A stretch of DNA of 64,000 nt. Origin: Lenzites betulinus (Eukaryota > Basidiomycota > Agaricomycetes > Polyporales > Polyporaceae). This document shows, piece after piece, positions 46,478-57,700 of the stretch; position 1 is the stretch's first letter; the number at the start of each line of letters is the position of its first letter. Where the stretch lies: positions 372,001-436,000 of the forward strand of contig JABYQU010000017.1 of NCBI GenBank assembly GCA_022264855.1, read 5' to 3'. The notes beneath the pieces were generated by a model, which worked only from the letters and a program-made list of their open reading frames with translations, ran no database searches and was not told the DNA's origin. A program made the translations under genes and the position numbers.

Positions 46478-47961
46478 TTAAGATGCAGCCTTCTCGTTGA
46501 CAGAACCCTCCTCCGAGCCCTCCTTCCCGGCCGCCTTCTTGTCCCAGCCCATTCGCGAACCGATGTACTCCTGTCCGATGACTTCGACCCCGATTCTGAT
46601 GGCTTCGACAACGAGGTCCTCCACCCAATCATACTCGTCCCAGAGTTCCAACCACTTCGTGGGAACAGACTGGCTGACCGTGGAATGGATCATGTTGTGG
46701 TGAGGATCGGACAGACAGATGAGAAACTGCAGAGATGATTGGGTGGTGGGAGTCGACGCGGCGGCCGCGTCGTTGTCCGCATGGAGTTGGGGCAGTGCGT
46801 ACGTAGTTGTGAATGGCTGGACGCGGAGATAGACGTAAGAATACGTCGTTGGGTTCTGAGCCGAGGACAGAGGGGTTTGTTCGGGGTTCGCGTTGCGTTT
46901 CATTAAGTCCTCCAGATTCGCCTGTGGTGGGCGTTCAACGTTCAGCGCGCGAGCTAAAGCTGCAGTCCGCGAGACCGTACCTGCGCTAGCTTGAGAGCGG
47001 CCTCGTAACCCTCAACCGCGTTCAGATCGCGCTTGGTATCCGCGGTGTCCTTGGGACGCGACTCGTCACCCCTGTTCACCACGAGGTCACCACCCTCGAC
47101 CTGTTCCATAATCTTAAAAGACGTCCATGAGCAATACCGTCCTTAGCCGAAGCGAGATTGCGGGATTTCTTACGCGTGATAGCGCGCGGTACGTGAGGGT
47201 CTCAACGCCCTCATATCCCTGCATGTCATGGCTGAGCCAGACCTTGATCACTTCGTGCTCCGAAATGGGCGGTGCCACGACGTTCAAGATGTCCGTTAAG
47301 GTCGAAAGTCCGACCCGCTTGAAGTCCTGGCCTACACAAGATGTTTCGACGGACGTCAGGCTCGCACAAAACCCCGGAGGTCAAGGGATGACGTACTGAG
47401 CTTATCCAACTGCGCAGCCTTTGCGTACTCGAGCACGCCCTCGCCCCATTTGCGGGCCTGCTCGTTCTTCGGAAGGTTCTTCACCTGCTCGTCGACGACA
47501 GACTTGGCCTGCTGGAGCGCGGTGCTCGCCGTGGACCAGACACTCCCCCACCCCCATCCGCCTGCGGCTGAGCCCGAAGCAGGTTGTGCGTCCTGCCTCT
47601 GGTGCTCGGGCTGCTTCGTTGAGGCTACGCTCACCCTGGAGCTCGACGAGTCTGTCCTGGAGAGGGGGACGGAACCAGGGAGAAGGGGGGCGGGAGAGCC
47701 GAGCTTGACGCGCTCAGTGCTCTTCCTCACGGTCGGCGTACCCGCTCGCGAGAGCGGTCGATCGATATGGACCCGCGGGGGCTCAGAGCTCTTCTGAGTG
47801 ATCTCGTCGATGAACGCGAAGACCTCCGCCTCGCCGTCGGCGGAGGGCGGCGCCGTGGGACTCGCAGAGGATGCCGCATTTGCGGGAGGAGGGGCGAGGT
47901 TGTCAAGGTCGTCCAGGAACTGGAGGGCTTCCTGCTGCTTGGACTTAGATTTGGCGGACAT
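46478..47961 (-). CDS. MTC1: Maintenance of telomere capping protein 1 (Mtc1-like)
   Basis: Exons 47961-47397, 47331-47174, 47112-46981 and 46921-46478 join in frame to 432 residues. The fungal Mtc1 family (DUF5427) is suggested by the opening KSKQQEALQFLDDLDNLA, the acidic EAEVFAFIDEITQKS, and SVWSTASTALQQAKSVVDEQ. Further blocks are NEQARKWGEGVLEYAKAAQ, LSTLTDILNVVAPPISEHEV and VWLSHDMQGYEGVETLTYRA. The C-terminal third is typical too (YSYVYLRVQPF, LQFLICLSDPHHNMIHSTVS). In yeast, Mtc1 loss is synthetic sick with cdc13-1; the protein associates with COPI-type vesicles, so its direct role is unclear. The middle is Ser-rich and disordered. Confidence 0.82.
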
Positions 47962-48365
47962 GTCGTGCAGCTGTAATTTTGGGCCTTCGGGTATGAGAGA
48001 GACGGGGTAAATGTTGTTGCGGAGGTGGTCGTCGTCGTCGAAGTGTCTCAGGGCGCAGCGGAGGCGCGTGTCGGTTCTGGAGAGCGCTCAACCGACGCGT
48101 TCACGCGCGCGAAGTGCCTCCGACGCTCCTTTGAGCTTGCTCTCCTTCTCCCCACTGCTACACATACACCGCTGCGCTACCTTCGCGTGTCCTTAATCTA
48201 CTCTGTGCCAAACTCCGTACAACGCGCGCACTCTGTTCAGTCGATTTCTAGATATCGCGTGAGGGGGCAGGCCGCTCATCGTTCCGGTCTTTACTGGCGG
48301 ATCCGCGCCACTGCCTGCCGTTTGGCATTCAGATCGAAAACTTCTCGTCATATCCCCAGTCAAGC
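47962..48365. promoter_or_regulatory. Divergent promoter region, MTC1 / chromodomain gene
   Basis: 404 bases between two divergent starts. The centre is CT-rich on the plus strand. No specific site is assigned. Confidence 0.35.
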
Positions 48366-51300
48366 ATGGGAAGGAACAAGAGCAGAAAGCTCTCTCGCGA
48401 GGCGGAGAAAGGTAGTAGCTCTGATGAACCTCAGTTTGTCGTAGGTCAGTACTTGTCTCGCAGCTGTCATAGTGGCGCCTGGAATCTGGCACTGACATAT
48501 CTCCTGATCTGCAGAAGTCATTAAGGCTGCGAGAGTTATTGATGGCGAGTGGGTACGGTAGTCTGTCTCCTACTCTTTCGCGGTATCTCAAAACTAATAC
48601 ATTGGCCGCATAGGAATATCGTGTCAAGGTACTTCCCCCGAAATATTCCGTGGTACCCACCAACTTGACGAACGGCATCCCGCACAGTGGGCGAACTATG
48701 ATTCCGCAGAAGACACGTGAGCGACCCATGATATCTCCACTTGATCAATCCCGTTGAACATCGCTTATTCACTAGGTGGGAACCCACGGAGAACCTGCTT
48801 AACTGTAAACGACTCTTAGCCAGTTTCTGGGATGATATAGGAATAGATGATAGCGACTACCACGATGGATACGAAGTCAAGGCAACTCCAAGTTGGATTA
48901 GTGAGTAGAAACGCTTCCATGTGGGCCTCGAACTGATGGCATGAAATGCTGCCAGAGCGCGAGAAGAAGTTGTTTGCCAGGAATCAGGCCGCAGGCGTAT
49001 CATCCCAGGGTGAAAGCAGCGACGAACCAGACCCGTCTGGATCCCATATCAAAGATATACGTGACGAGCCGTCGTCATCGAAAGGAAAGGGCAGGGTCCG
49101 TTTGTGCTACGGCTTGCATCTCCGGCATTCGTGTTCTGAGACCTCGGGATTTGCAGGAGACCGCAAGACCTACCTCGGGAAAGAAGCGTGGCCGCCCTCC
49201 CAAGATATCAAAGAGATACAAAGAAGAGTCGCGGGTGGTATGCCTATACCACCACCTCAGCGACGTATACATATGGAGCTCATGACCCAGGATCACGCAG
49301 CGGACTCTGATAACGCACCTTTGTCCCAAATCCCACGCAAGGTCAAGATCAAAATCAAGAAGCGTCCCAAACCGATAATACCCTCTGTGCGTTTGCGCGC
49401 ACGGTCCCTTTCCACTGCCGTCGGTTCTTGCTCACGCGATCGCAGTCAGACGAGGCTGACGACGACGAACCACTAGCCAAACACATAAAGCCTAAGCCAA
49501 GCACGTCGAAAGCTACTTCCTCTGTGCCATCGGCTGGAGTATGCTGTATTGTTCTTTGTGGCGTCTCAAGGTGCTAATAATGCCTGCTTAGAAGCCTCCC
49601 GCTTCTCCTCAGAAGTCGGCACACGAGTCTGATAGTGAATCCGCTGGATCGCTCTTCTCTGGCAAGGAGTCCTCGCCAGACGTCGCCCTTGGCACAGCTG
49701 CCTCAACGAGTGCCGCTGGACAGCCCAGCACCTCAACGATCCCCATGAAGCGGCCCGGCGCTGCAGAGGATGGGGTTCCGAGCCACCATCGCAAGCGGCA
49801 GGTCCAGGAGATGCCCATGCCCATCACTGAGACCGCGGGGAACTCCACAAAGGCTCGTTTGGCTCAACGTGGCGTCAAGACTGCAGTCCCATCCGCATCT
49901 GCAGCTGCCGCGTCGCCGACCGAGGCAGAACCTGGCCCGCGGAAGATGAGTTTGAGCTCTTTCTCGTTCAAGAAGAAGTCTGCCGCCGTGGCCGGATCGT
50001 CTTCCGCGCCCACCATCAATCCGACACTACCTGGGGTATCAGTCACTGGACATGACCAGGTCCAGTCTCCGCTGTCCCCTGCGCTGCCTTCACCGAGCAC
50101 AAATATGCACACCACGGTTCCAATACCGCGCACGAATGATATCAGGTAACAACAACACAGTATCTCATGACACGCCTGTAGTAATAATGAGTTATTGTTG
50201 CAGGCGTCCAACGGTGCCCATCCCTCGCCGTACCTCATTCCAGCCCGCACCTCCAGACCCGATGGCAGAAGCGGACCAATTTCTTGCGAATATCATGCCC
50301 TCCGGGTTAGTGTTTTGCTCGTACTTTTCGCGCTTGCAGCTAACGTCCTACACAGCATGTCTGCACCTATGAAGTTGGTATATTTATCTTTGTTTCACCA
50401 CAGTGTCCTAACCATTTGAAACAGCGAGGACGCGCCAATGACCCCTACTACTCCAACTATTCCCGGACCTCCGGGGAAGTCCAAACCAGCCGCATTGCCG
50501 CGGTACGTGCTTAGCATCACTCACAATTCATCATCCTAATAGCATAGCAGCATTGGCAAGAAATGGCGGTGGTCGGGGGAACTGTTCATGGATGTCAGTC
50601 GCGACAAGGCAGAGCGAGTCGGCGAGATCTCCCTGCATGACCCTACCGAACCCTTGCCCAACGGCTTGCGATTTAGCATTTGCGTCAAGGGGGACAGCCT
50701 TCGTTTCTCTGCGTTCCACGATACTGCCTCGCTCCCATTATTTTTGGAAGCGTGTGCGCGAGTTCAGCAGTTTGCCAAGGTGGGGCCGCACGAGGACAAA
50801 GATGCAGATGTCGTGAAGCAACTCAGTACATATATGATGAAGAGATCGCTGGTGAGTGCGCTGTTTCACAACTCCCGAAGAATGAGATCAAACTGCGACC
50901 CTTTCAGTTCACTTACGCCCATCTCTACGTCGAGGATACCTCGGTGGCATTGCTCATCATGTTCCCTTCTGGTCACCCCGAAGTGACCAATTACCTCAAA
51001 GTCCCACCCGGCTCGGCCGGAGATGCACTCCTTCAAGCCGCGCTCGTTCCGTGGGAGCTCAAGGCTAAAGAGTTCCACAATTCGCACTGGAAGAGCCGGA
51101 TAGCAACACAGGCATCTCCGCCCGACCCGGAACTCACGACCATGATGGATGAAGCAGGCTCGAAGGTCGTCTCCCAGCGACGTTTCTACCAGGCAATGCA
51201 CATCTTGGGCTTTACAAAATCGCTATACGACTTCATGGCAGCCCCGAACCGCCCATATTGTATCTGGCACATACCTTCGGATCGCTTCGGCAACGACGTC

Positions 51301-52318
51301 GGATACGAAACGGCGCTACTCAAAGAGATACTGTCAACGTGCCCGTCTGTCGACGTTTCCCCCAAAGGGAGCGCGCGCGTCGTCTTCGTGCATGTTGGTG
51401 CTCTGATAAGGCTTTACAACCTCCCAATGTTGGCGGACAGACGTGGAAAGCATCCTGACTATCGGTTCATCACGTATGGGACGCATCCAACCGTGCCTCG
51501 CGAACGTTGGGGCATACGAGAGCTGTTCCCGATCGGTAAGGGACTAGACTTCCATTGCACCCGTTTATGCTCATCGCACCTACAGGTGGTATCGTGACTT
51601 TCACGCCATCCGCTATCATACAAGGCCACTTCCGAGTCCTCGAACGCATCAAGCAGATAGCGGAGCACCCCATGTGGGAATGCTACGTGATACCGTCCGT
51701 GGTGGCTATGGTTGCGAAACTCAGCTGCCAGGGGATGCACCCACTGCAGGTGTACGACGAGTAAGCATATATCGCTCTTTGCTGTTAAACTTCTTTACTA
51801 ACACAATCCAGGGGTAACTTCGTCTATGAGCACATCCTCACGGCGATAGAAGACGGCTCCTTGGCGCTTTTGCATGCCCCACAGTCTACGTTCCATCAAA
51901 CAACCCCGGTAGACTCCACTCTCCTCTGGACGCGATGGATGATCCGTGTTGCGGGGATGGACGCGCGCGGCATCCTGGAGGAATGCCTGAACCTGGCCGC
52001 GGAGCATTTCGCGACCACGGCCGAGGCCGACCTCCCAGCAGCGATCGAGAAGGAAGTCGCGCGCGACCTGCTGCGGATGCAGAGCCAGCCCGCGGTGATA
52101 GACAACTATCGGCGCTTTGTGGTGTTCCGGACGAACCAGGATAGCTTCCTCCCCGAGGGTAGCAAATACGGGGTACGTATAGTGCCGTCATCTGATTCTT
52201 TGTACATAAACTGACCTCTCCCCTTGGCGCCTCGCAGATCGAGTGTACAAGCCATGACCAGTTTGAATTCAGGGACGACTTCTTCGGCGAAGCGTCGCAA
52301 GGTTCGGAGAAGAAGTGA
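48366..52318 (+). CDS. Chromodomain and AT-hook protein, putative Chp1-like heterochromatin factor
   Basis: A long multi-exon gene. The first six exons give a canonical chromodomain at residues 25-77: VVEVIKAARVIDGEWEYRVK, then WANYDSAEDTWEPTENLLN. Its aromatic cage positions Val/Tyr, Trp and Trp are present, so methyl-lysine binding (H3K9me in relatives) is expected. An AT-hook (KKRGRPPK, near 49180), a Lys-rich patch (KVKIKIKKRPKP) and a long Ser/Pro linker follow. From about 50540 a globular region starts with WRWSGELFMDV, a SPOC-like opening, and a second folded region (VVFVHVGALIRLYNL to ECYVIPSVVAMVAKL) precedes the end. Chromodomain, linker, SPOC and C-terminal domain is the order in fission-yeast Chp1, the RITS subunit; this likeness is inference. 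Frames stay open across all checked joins. Confidence 0.75.
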
Positions 52319-52525
52319 TGCAACCACCGTGGCGCTCCCGCAGTACAGTATCTATGACACTAATACCGTGTATTTGTACGCATGCTCTTGTACCTGTAAT
52401 CCTCGCCTGAGGCCATTCTTCATTATGTGGCTATGATATGTATCCTCTATGACGAACTATCGTACCATCCTCTGTGGATGTCTAGACAAGAACACAGCGT
52501 CAATGCACCGCAGGCAGGGCCCCCA

Positions 52526-52577
52526 AGTATCTCTTAGATAGGTTGATCGCTCGTGGGAAACCCATCTGAGAGATACT
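52526..52577. repeat. Small inverted repeat (hairpin)
   Basis: agtatctcttagat at 52526-52539 pairs with atctgagagatact at 52564-52577 with one mismatch, leaving a 24-base loop. It lies between the chromodomain gene and the foldback elements. It could be a terminator-like structure or a remnant of an older insertion. Confidence 0.5.
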
Positions 52578-52636
52578 CTCCCACCTAGCGCGTTAAGCCC
52601 TGTCATCCTAATCGGGACACAAAGTTTCGAGCCTCC

Positions 52637-52644
52637 CGCTTCTG
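52637..52644. repeat. Target-site duplication, left copy (cgcttctg)
   Basis: The 8 bases cgcttctg directly precede the terminus cacctgatcatc and recur directly after the opposite terminus at 54791-54798. Confidence 0.85.
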
Positions 52645-53635
52645 CACCTGATCATCACAGTTTCCCGAGCTGATTAGCTTGGCACACAAGTCGATGTGCC
52701 AAGCTAAGCAGCGTCGCTTTGCATGTTCCTCTACACTGCCAGTATTACTGCTGTTAAATGCAATAGCTCCAGCTTTAAAGTCTTGTCCCTCCAGCGCGCG
52801 ATATAGATCAAGTAGATAATAGACAAGATAATGATCTCTGACACAGATAAGCTCATCGCGCTGATAACGACTGCCGCCGGGCGTTGAGTATCCATCACCG
52901 CCGTCGGCAACGCCCCCGCCTCTGCCGCCGTCCCCCTCCCACGGTGTCGGAAGGTGTCTCGGCACCATCAGGAACAGCGCCGACGCGTGGCGCACGCGCG
53001 CTCTCCCGCCCCGACGCCTCCCAATATAGTAAGTATCCCTCCAGGTACCAGGGTACCCTCCCCCCGAGGCCCCTCCCCCCCTCCCCCTGCACCTATTAAC
53101 TCCGTTCTTTTTGCTAGTTGTTCCCTATATGTAGGACTACATCTGTGTGTATTTGTATAGGCATAGGACCAATACAAGTGCTTGTATTGACTATATACTG
53201 GGATCTTGCTGTACATAGTACATAGTAACCTCTGTATTCATATTACTTGCATGGTATTCTGTACTGCATATATACCCATATACTACTATACATCCCCGTT
53301 AAAACGCGCTACTTTGCGCCCGGATTGGACCAGTAGAAGCGATGTTATGCACTGCTCTCCTGGCAGGCTACCTACCCATGCAAGAACACGTATACCGGGC
53401 ACATACTCGTGGCGCGTTCTGGCGCGTACTGCTTGTTACATTTATTAGTACACTATACGCCCGCTCTGGAAGTTTCAGAGCCCTCCGGTATGTATATATG
53501 TCTGTGTGCAGCTGTGCGCTCAAAGGTGCGTTTTTCGACATAAAACATAACATATGTAACGACACACCTCTCGCACAAATATTCAAACATCATGGGTAGA
53601 TGCCCGTAGCATGCACGGTCATTTTGCGCCCCTAC
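52645..53635 (+). repeat. Inner foldback element, left arm
   Basis: It pairs with 53800-54790. The only differences I could find are one-base length changes in two homopolymer C runs (near 52914 and 53079). Pairing continues imperfectly for about 30 bases into the centre. Confidence 0.85.
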
Positions 53636-53799
53636 TCACAAATATTGGCTGGGTACAGCCTGAGATATGGTGTCAAGAGCTGTTGGAAAGCACCGGTGTG
53701 CAGGATTTGACCAGTAATTGTGTGTTTACTCTTGCACAACTTGCTCACTTCTACGCATATCAGGATATATCTCGGGCTGTACCCACCCGATATTCGTGC

Positions 53800-54790
53800 G
53801 TAGGGGCGCAAAATGACCGTGCATGCTACGGGCATCTACCCATGATGTTTGAATATTTGTGCGAGAGGTGTGTCGTTACATATGTTATGTTTTATGTCGA
53901 AAAACGCACCTTTGAGCGCACAGCTGCACACAGACATATATACATACCGGAGGGCTCTGAAACTTCCAGAGCGGGCGTATAGTGTACTAATAAATGTAAC
54001 AAGCAGTACGCGCCAGAACGCGCCACGAGTATGTGCCCGGTATACGTGTTCTTGCATGGGTAGGTAGCCTGCCAGGAGAGCAGTGCATAACATCGCTTCT
54101 ACTGGTCCAATCCGGGCGCAAAGTAGCGCGTTTTAACGGGGATGTATAGTAGTATATGGGTATATATGCAGTACAGAATACCATGCAAGTAATATGAATA
54201 CAGAGGTTACTATGTACTATGTACAGCAAGATCCCAGTATATAGTCAATACAAGCACTTGTATTGGTCCTATGCCTATACAAATACACACAGATGTAGTC
54301 CTACATATAGGGAACAACTAGCAAAAAGAACGGAGTTAATAGGTGCAGGGGGAGGGGGGGGAGGGGCCTCGGGGGGAGGGTACCCTGGTACCTGGAGGGA
54401 TACTTACTATATTGGGAGGCGTCGGGGCGGGAGAGCGCGCGTGCGCCACGCGTCGGCGCTGTTCCTGATGGTGCCGAGACACCTTCCGACACCGTGGGAG
54501 GGGGACGGCGGCAGAGGCGGGGCGTTGCCGACGGCGGTGATGGATACTCAACGCCCGGCGGCAGTCGTTATCAGCGCGATGAGCTTATCTGTGTCAGAGA
54601 TCATTATCTTGTCTATTATCTACTTGATCTATATCGCGCGCTGGAGGGACAAGACTTTAAAGCTGGAGCTATTGCATTTAACAGCAGTAATACTGGCAGT
54701 GTAGAGGAACATGCAAAGCGACGCTGCTTAGCTTGGCACATCGACTTGTGTGCCAAGCTAATCAGCTCGGGAAACTGTGATGATCAGGTG
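53800..54790 (-). repeat. Inner foldback element, right arm
   Basis: Reverse complement of the left arm, about 991 bases. A transcript crossing both arms would fold into a nearly perfect hairpin of about 1 kb with a 164-base loop. Confidence 0.85.
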
Positions 54791-54798
54791 CGCTTCTG
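54791..54798. repeat. Target-site duplication, right copy (cgcttctg)
   Basis: Direct repeat of 52637-52644. Beyond it the outer element resumes (aattctgg), matching the mirrored right end of that element. Confidence 0.85.
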
Positions 54799-55033
54799 AA
54801 TTCTGGTCATTTCCCCGGTACTCCCCAGGTGCAGGATATTCGTGTAATGGGCGTCCTGGGCTGCGCAAATACTCAGATTAGTGCCCAATATATAGTAAGT
54901 AATTTACAAGACAGCCAAAACAGCCCTATGTACGGCTGAAGCTCTGTAAACGGCCACCTTTTGCCCTATAACACTCTGCAAATGTTGTTCAAAAGCTTCC
55001 GACAAGTGTTAAATTGGACAATCTACGAAACCT

Positions 55034-55886
55034 TTGTCTGAACGTTCAAGCAAACGTTTGAATAAACGTCCGAAGAAACGTCAGTCGAAATGTCCAGACA
55101 AACGTCTGAGGAAACATTTAAACAAACGTTTGTACAAACGTTTGCGGGCGCTCCCTGCCGTCGGGATGCCGCCGCACACAGCGTTCGGGATACCGTGTAC
55201 GCCGTCGCGGACGGCGCTGACGCCTAGCGCCCGCGCGCCCTCCCGTACTTGCCGTCCGTATATGGTAATAGGCCCCTCCATCCTGCGACCTCCCCTTACC
55301 AGCACGGCTCTGGCTCCCCCATTTCCCCTCCGAATATATTGTTTCTTATTTCATCCCGTGCGCGTTATGTACAGCTATCTACCGCAGAGGCTCCGAAGTT
55401 CATCCGCCCAGTACTACTACTGATACAGACGATATACCACAGACATAGACATCTGGAGTTCAAATTAACATACAGATCCGGGAAAATGTGTATTTAAAAT
55501 GCAGACACAGTGCTAAAATGTGGCACAGGGCTATTGTCATCAGTAGAACCAGTTTGCGCGAGATTACAGCCAACAGACACGACGATATAGCTCACTCTTT
55601 CCAGCTATAACATACCTTGAAGGCTGATCGTGCACCGGCTGCCCCTGGCGGGCGCGTTGCAAACAAACTGGATATACCGCTTCTATGTAGTTTTGGAGAA
55701 ATAAAAATGCTTATTTCAGGCTCCCGCCGTCGCATTAAGTGGTTGAACAGTTGATATGTTTTGGAGGTATGTTTTGAACAGTAATTCGCACATAACATGC
55801 GTAGCTCACAGTCGACGCTGCTCAAACAAACCTCATTCAATAGCGCTCATTAATGCGCACAAAACGCGCCATTTTGCGTGTTTCTA
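55034..55886 (+). repeat. Outer foldback element, inner left arm (identical copy)
   Basis: Pairs with 56029-56881 over about 853 bases with no difference noticed. All mirrored reading frames translate identically. The loop (55887-56028) is 142 bases. Both inner ends carry the string cattttgcg close to the loop, a motif also found at the inner ends of the nested element. Confidence 0.82.
55041..55148 (+). repeat. Nine 12-base tandem repeats, subterminal
   Basis: Nine imperfect copies of a 12-base unit with consensus aacgtttgaaca. The core aaacgttt is itself palindromic. Clusters of short repeats inside the ends of an element are typical transposase binding sites; that role is inference here. 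In one frame they spell a repeating Lys-Arg tetrapeptide, which is probably incidental. Confidence 0.75.
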
Positions 55887-56028
55887 CGTCAAAGACATCG
55901 CAAGATATGCCTAGAGAACCCTCAATTTGCAAGAGGATGGCATCTCAAAGCGTTGAATTGCAGCTCAACTTCTGCACAAACTGGACACTTCGGAGGTATT
56001 TTGAGTCTATCATGACTGATTGTTGACC

Positions 56029-56881
56029 TAGAAACACGCAAAATGGCGCGTTTTGTGCGCATTAATGAGCGCTATTGAATGAGGTTTGTTTGAGCAGCGT
56101 CGACTGTGAGCTACGCATGTTATGTGCGAATTACTGTTCAAAACATACCTCCAAAACATATCAACTGTTCAACCACTTAATGCGACGGCGGGAGCCTGAA
56201 ATAAGCATTTTTATTTCTCCAAAACTACATAGAAGCGGTATATCCAGTTTGTTTGCAACGCGCCCGCCAGGGGCAGCCGGTGCACGATCAGCCTTCAAGG
56301 TATGTTATAGCTGGAAAGAGTGAGCTATATCGTCGTGTCTGTTGGCTGTAATCTCGCGCAAACTGGTTCTACTGATGACAATAGCCCTGTGCCACATTTT
56401 AGCACTGTGTCTGCATTTTAAATACACATTTTCCCGGATCTGTATGTTAATTTGAACTCCAGATGTCTATGTCTGTGGTATATCGTCTGTATCAGTAGTA
56501 GTACTGGGCGGATGAACTTCGGAGCCTCTGCGGTAGATAGCTGTACATAACGCGCACGGGATGAAATAAGAAACAATATATTCGGAGGGGAAATGGGGGA
56601 GCCAGAGCCGTGCTGGTAAGGGGAGGTCGCAGGATGGAGGGGCCTATTACCATATACGGACGGCAAGTACGGGAGGGCGCGCGGGCGCTAGGCGTCAGCG
56701 CCGTCCGCGACGGCGTACACGGTATCCCGAACGCTGTGTGCGGCGGCATCCCGACGGCAGGGAGCGCCCGCAAACGTTTGTACAAACGTTTGTTTAAATG
56801 TTTCCTCAGACGTTTGTCTGGACATTTCGACTGACGTTTCTTCGGACGTTTATTCAAACGTTTGCTTGAACGTTCAGACAA
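56029..56881 (-). repeat. Outer foldback element, inner right arm (identical copy)
   Basis: Reverse complement of 55034-55886. Identity stops abruptly at 56881, beyond which the mirrored flanks agree only at perhaps three quarters of positions. Confidence 0.82.
56767..56874 (-). repeat. Nine 12-base tandem repeats, mirrored copy
   Basis: Inverted copy of the repeats at 55041-55148. Confidence 0.75.
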
Positions 56882-57208
56882 CATTTCCGTAGACTGTTCC
56901 GCTGAAACTCGTGTGAAACGTAAAATTTAACACTTGGTGGAAGCTTTTAAAGAATGTCTGCAGGGTGTTATAGGGCTAAAGGGGGCTGTTTATAGAGCTT
57001 CACTTGCAAGTAGCGCTGTTTTGGCTATCTTGTAGATTACTTACAATGCACTGGGCACTAATCTGAGTATTTGCACGGCCCAGGATGCCCATTACACGAA
57101 TATCCTCCACATGGGGAGTACTGGGGAAATGGCCGGATTTCAGAAGCGGGAGGCTTGGAAACTTTGCGTCCCGATTAGGATGACAGGCCTTTAAGCGCTC
57201 GGAGACAG

Positions 57209-57700
57209 CACCTGATCATCACAGATAAGGCGGCTAATACAACTGTCATAGTACCCCCCTTTGACAGGCTAATCCACTCCGAATGCCGTGCAGCGCCATA
57301 CTGCCAGTATAACGGCGCACTACGCCCAAGCATTCCTCCATCGAGTAAGTAGTTCTCCTCCCCATATACGGCAGTATGTCGTGTCCCCGCGATAACACCA
57401 GATCACCAGATCTAACTGATCTGAGTTGATTAGATCATTCCCGCTGGCGTTGAGTACGGCGCGCGCCCTCGGCGCCCTCGGCAACTCCCCGGCGCCGGCG
57501 CTATCACCCCGCCTGCCTCCTGCTCGCTGTTCCCGACGGCGTCGGCGATGTCCCCCCTCTCCCCGTCCCGCCTGTTGTCCGTTTCCTTCCGCGCTTGTTG
57601 TAATGCATTTGTATTGTACGCCCGGACAATAGTACGCCCACGCAGCAACGTAACTACGTATACGCCCCTACAAGGGGGGACTTGTGCTGTGAACAGCGGG
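57209..57700. mobile_element. Degenerate relative of the inner foldback element (one end)
   Basis: The terminus cacctgatcatcacag occurs exactly at 57209, 21 bases beyond the outer element. Further weak similarity to the inner element's arm follows (an actgccagtat stretch, then gcgttgagta and a Gly/Pro-type GC-rich tract). The opposite end was not found, so the right limit is a guess. Confidence 0.5.

Larger units (their letters stand above)
52645..54790. mobile_element. Inner foldback element, 2,146 bases
   Basis: The element starts cacctgatcatcacag and ends with its exact complement. It is flanked by a perfect 8-base duplication and sits inside the left terminal region of the outer element. 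Its two halves are inverted copies for about 991 bases each around a 164-base centre. Near-complete identity implies recent insertion or active homogenisation. No protein of transposase type is encoded. The mirrored reading frames inside it have no family match. An 8-base duplication is known for hAT, KDZ/Zisupton and P-type transposition, among others. Confidence 0.85.
52599..57187. mobile_element. Outer foldback element (split by a nested element)
   Basis: Both ends carry the same inverted sequence: cctgtcatcctaatcgggac at the left, followed by a variable base, caaagtttc and cctcccgcttctg, and its complement at the right end (57140-57187). Removing the nested element (52645-54790) and one 8-base duplication leaves about 2.4 kb. 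Its interior is one large palindrome centred at 55957. The subterminal arms (54799-55033 and 56882-57139) are recognisably homologous but clearly diverged, while the inner arms are identical. It has no transposase gene, so it is non-autonomous. Confidence 0.75.

Noticed and set aside
53342..54093. Identical 85-, 72- and 80-codon frames on opposite strands
   Set aside because: They are mirror images from the palindrome arms, without homology or codon bias, so not called as genes.
55041..55148. CRISPR array
   Set aside because: Units of 12 bases without unique spacers in a eukaryotic genome.
55034..55423. 129-codon Lys/Arg-rich frame
   Set aside because: Its repetitive start is the translation of the 12-base tandem repeats; no start context or splice support.
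52599..57187. Interpretation as an LTR retrotransposon or Helitron
   Set aside because: Repeats are inverted, not direct; no reverse transcriptase, no Rep/helicase, and the 8-base duplication excludes a Helitron.
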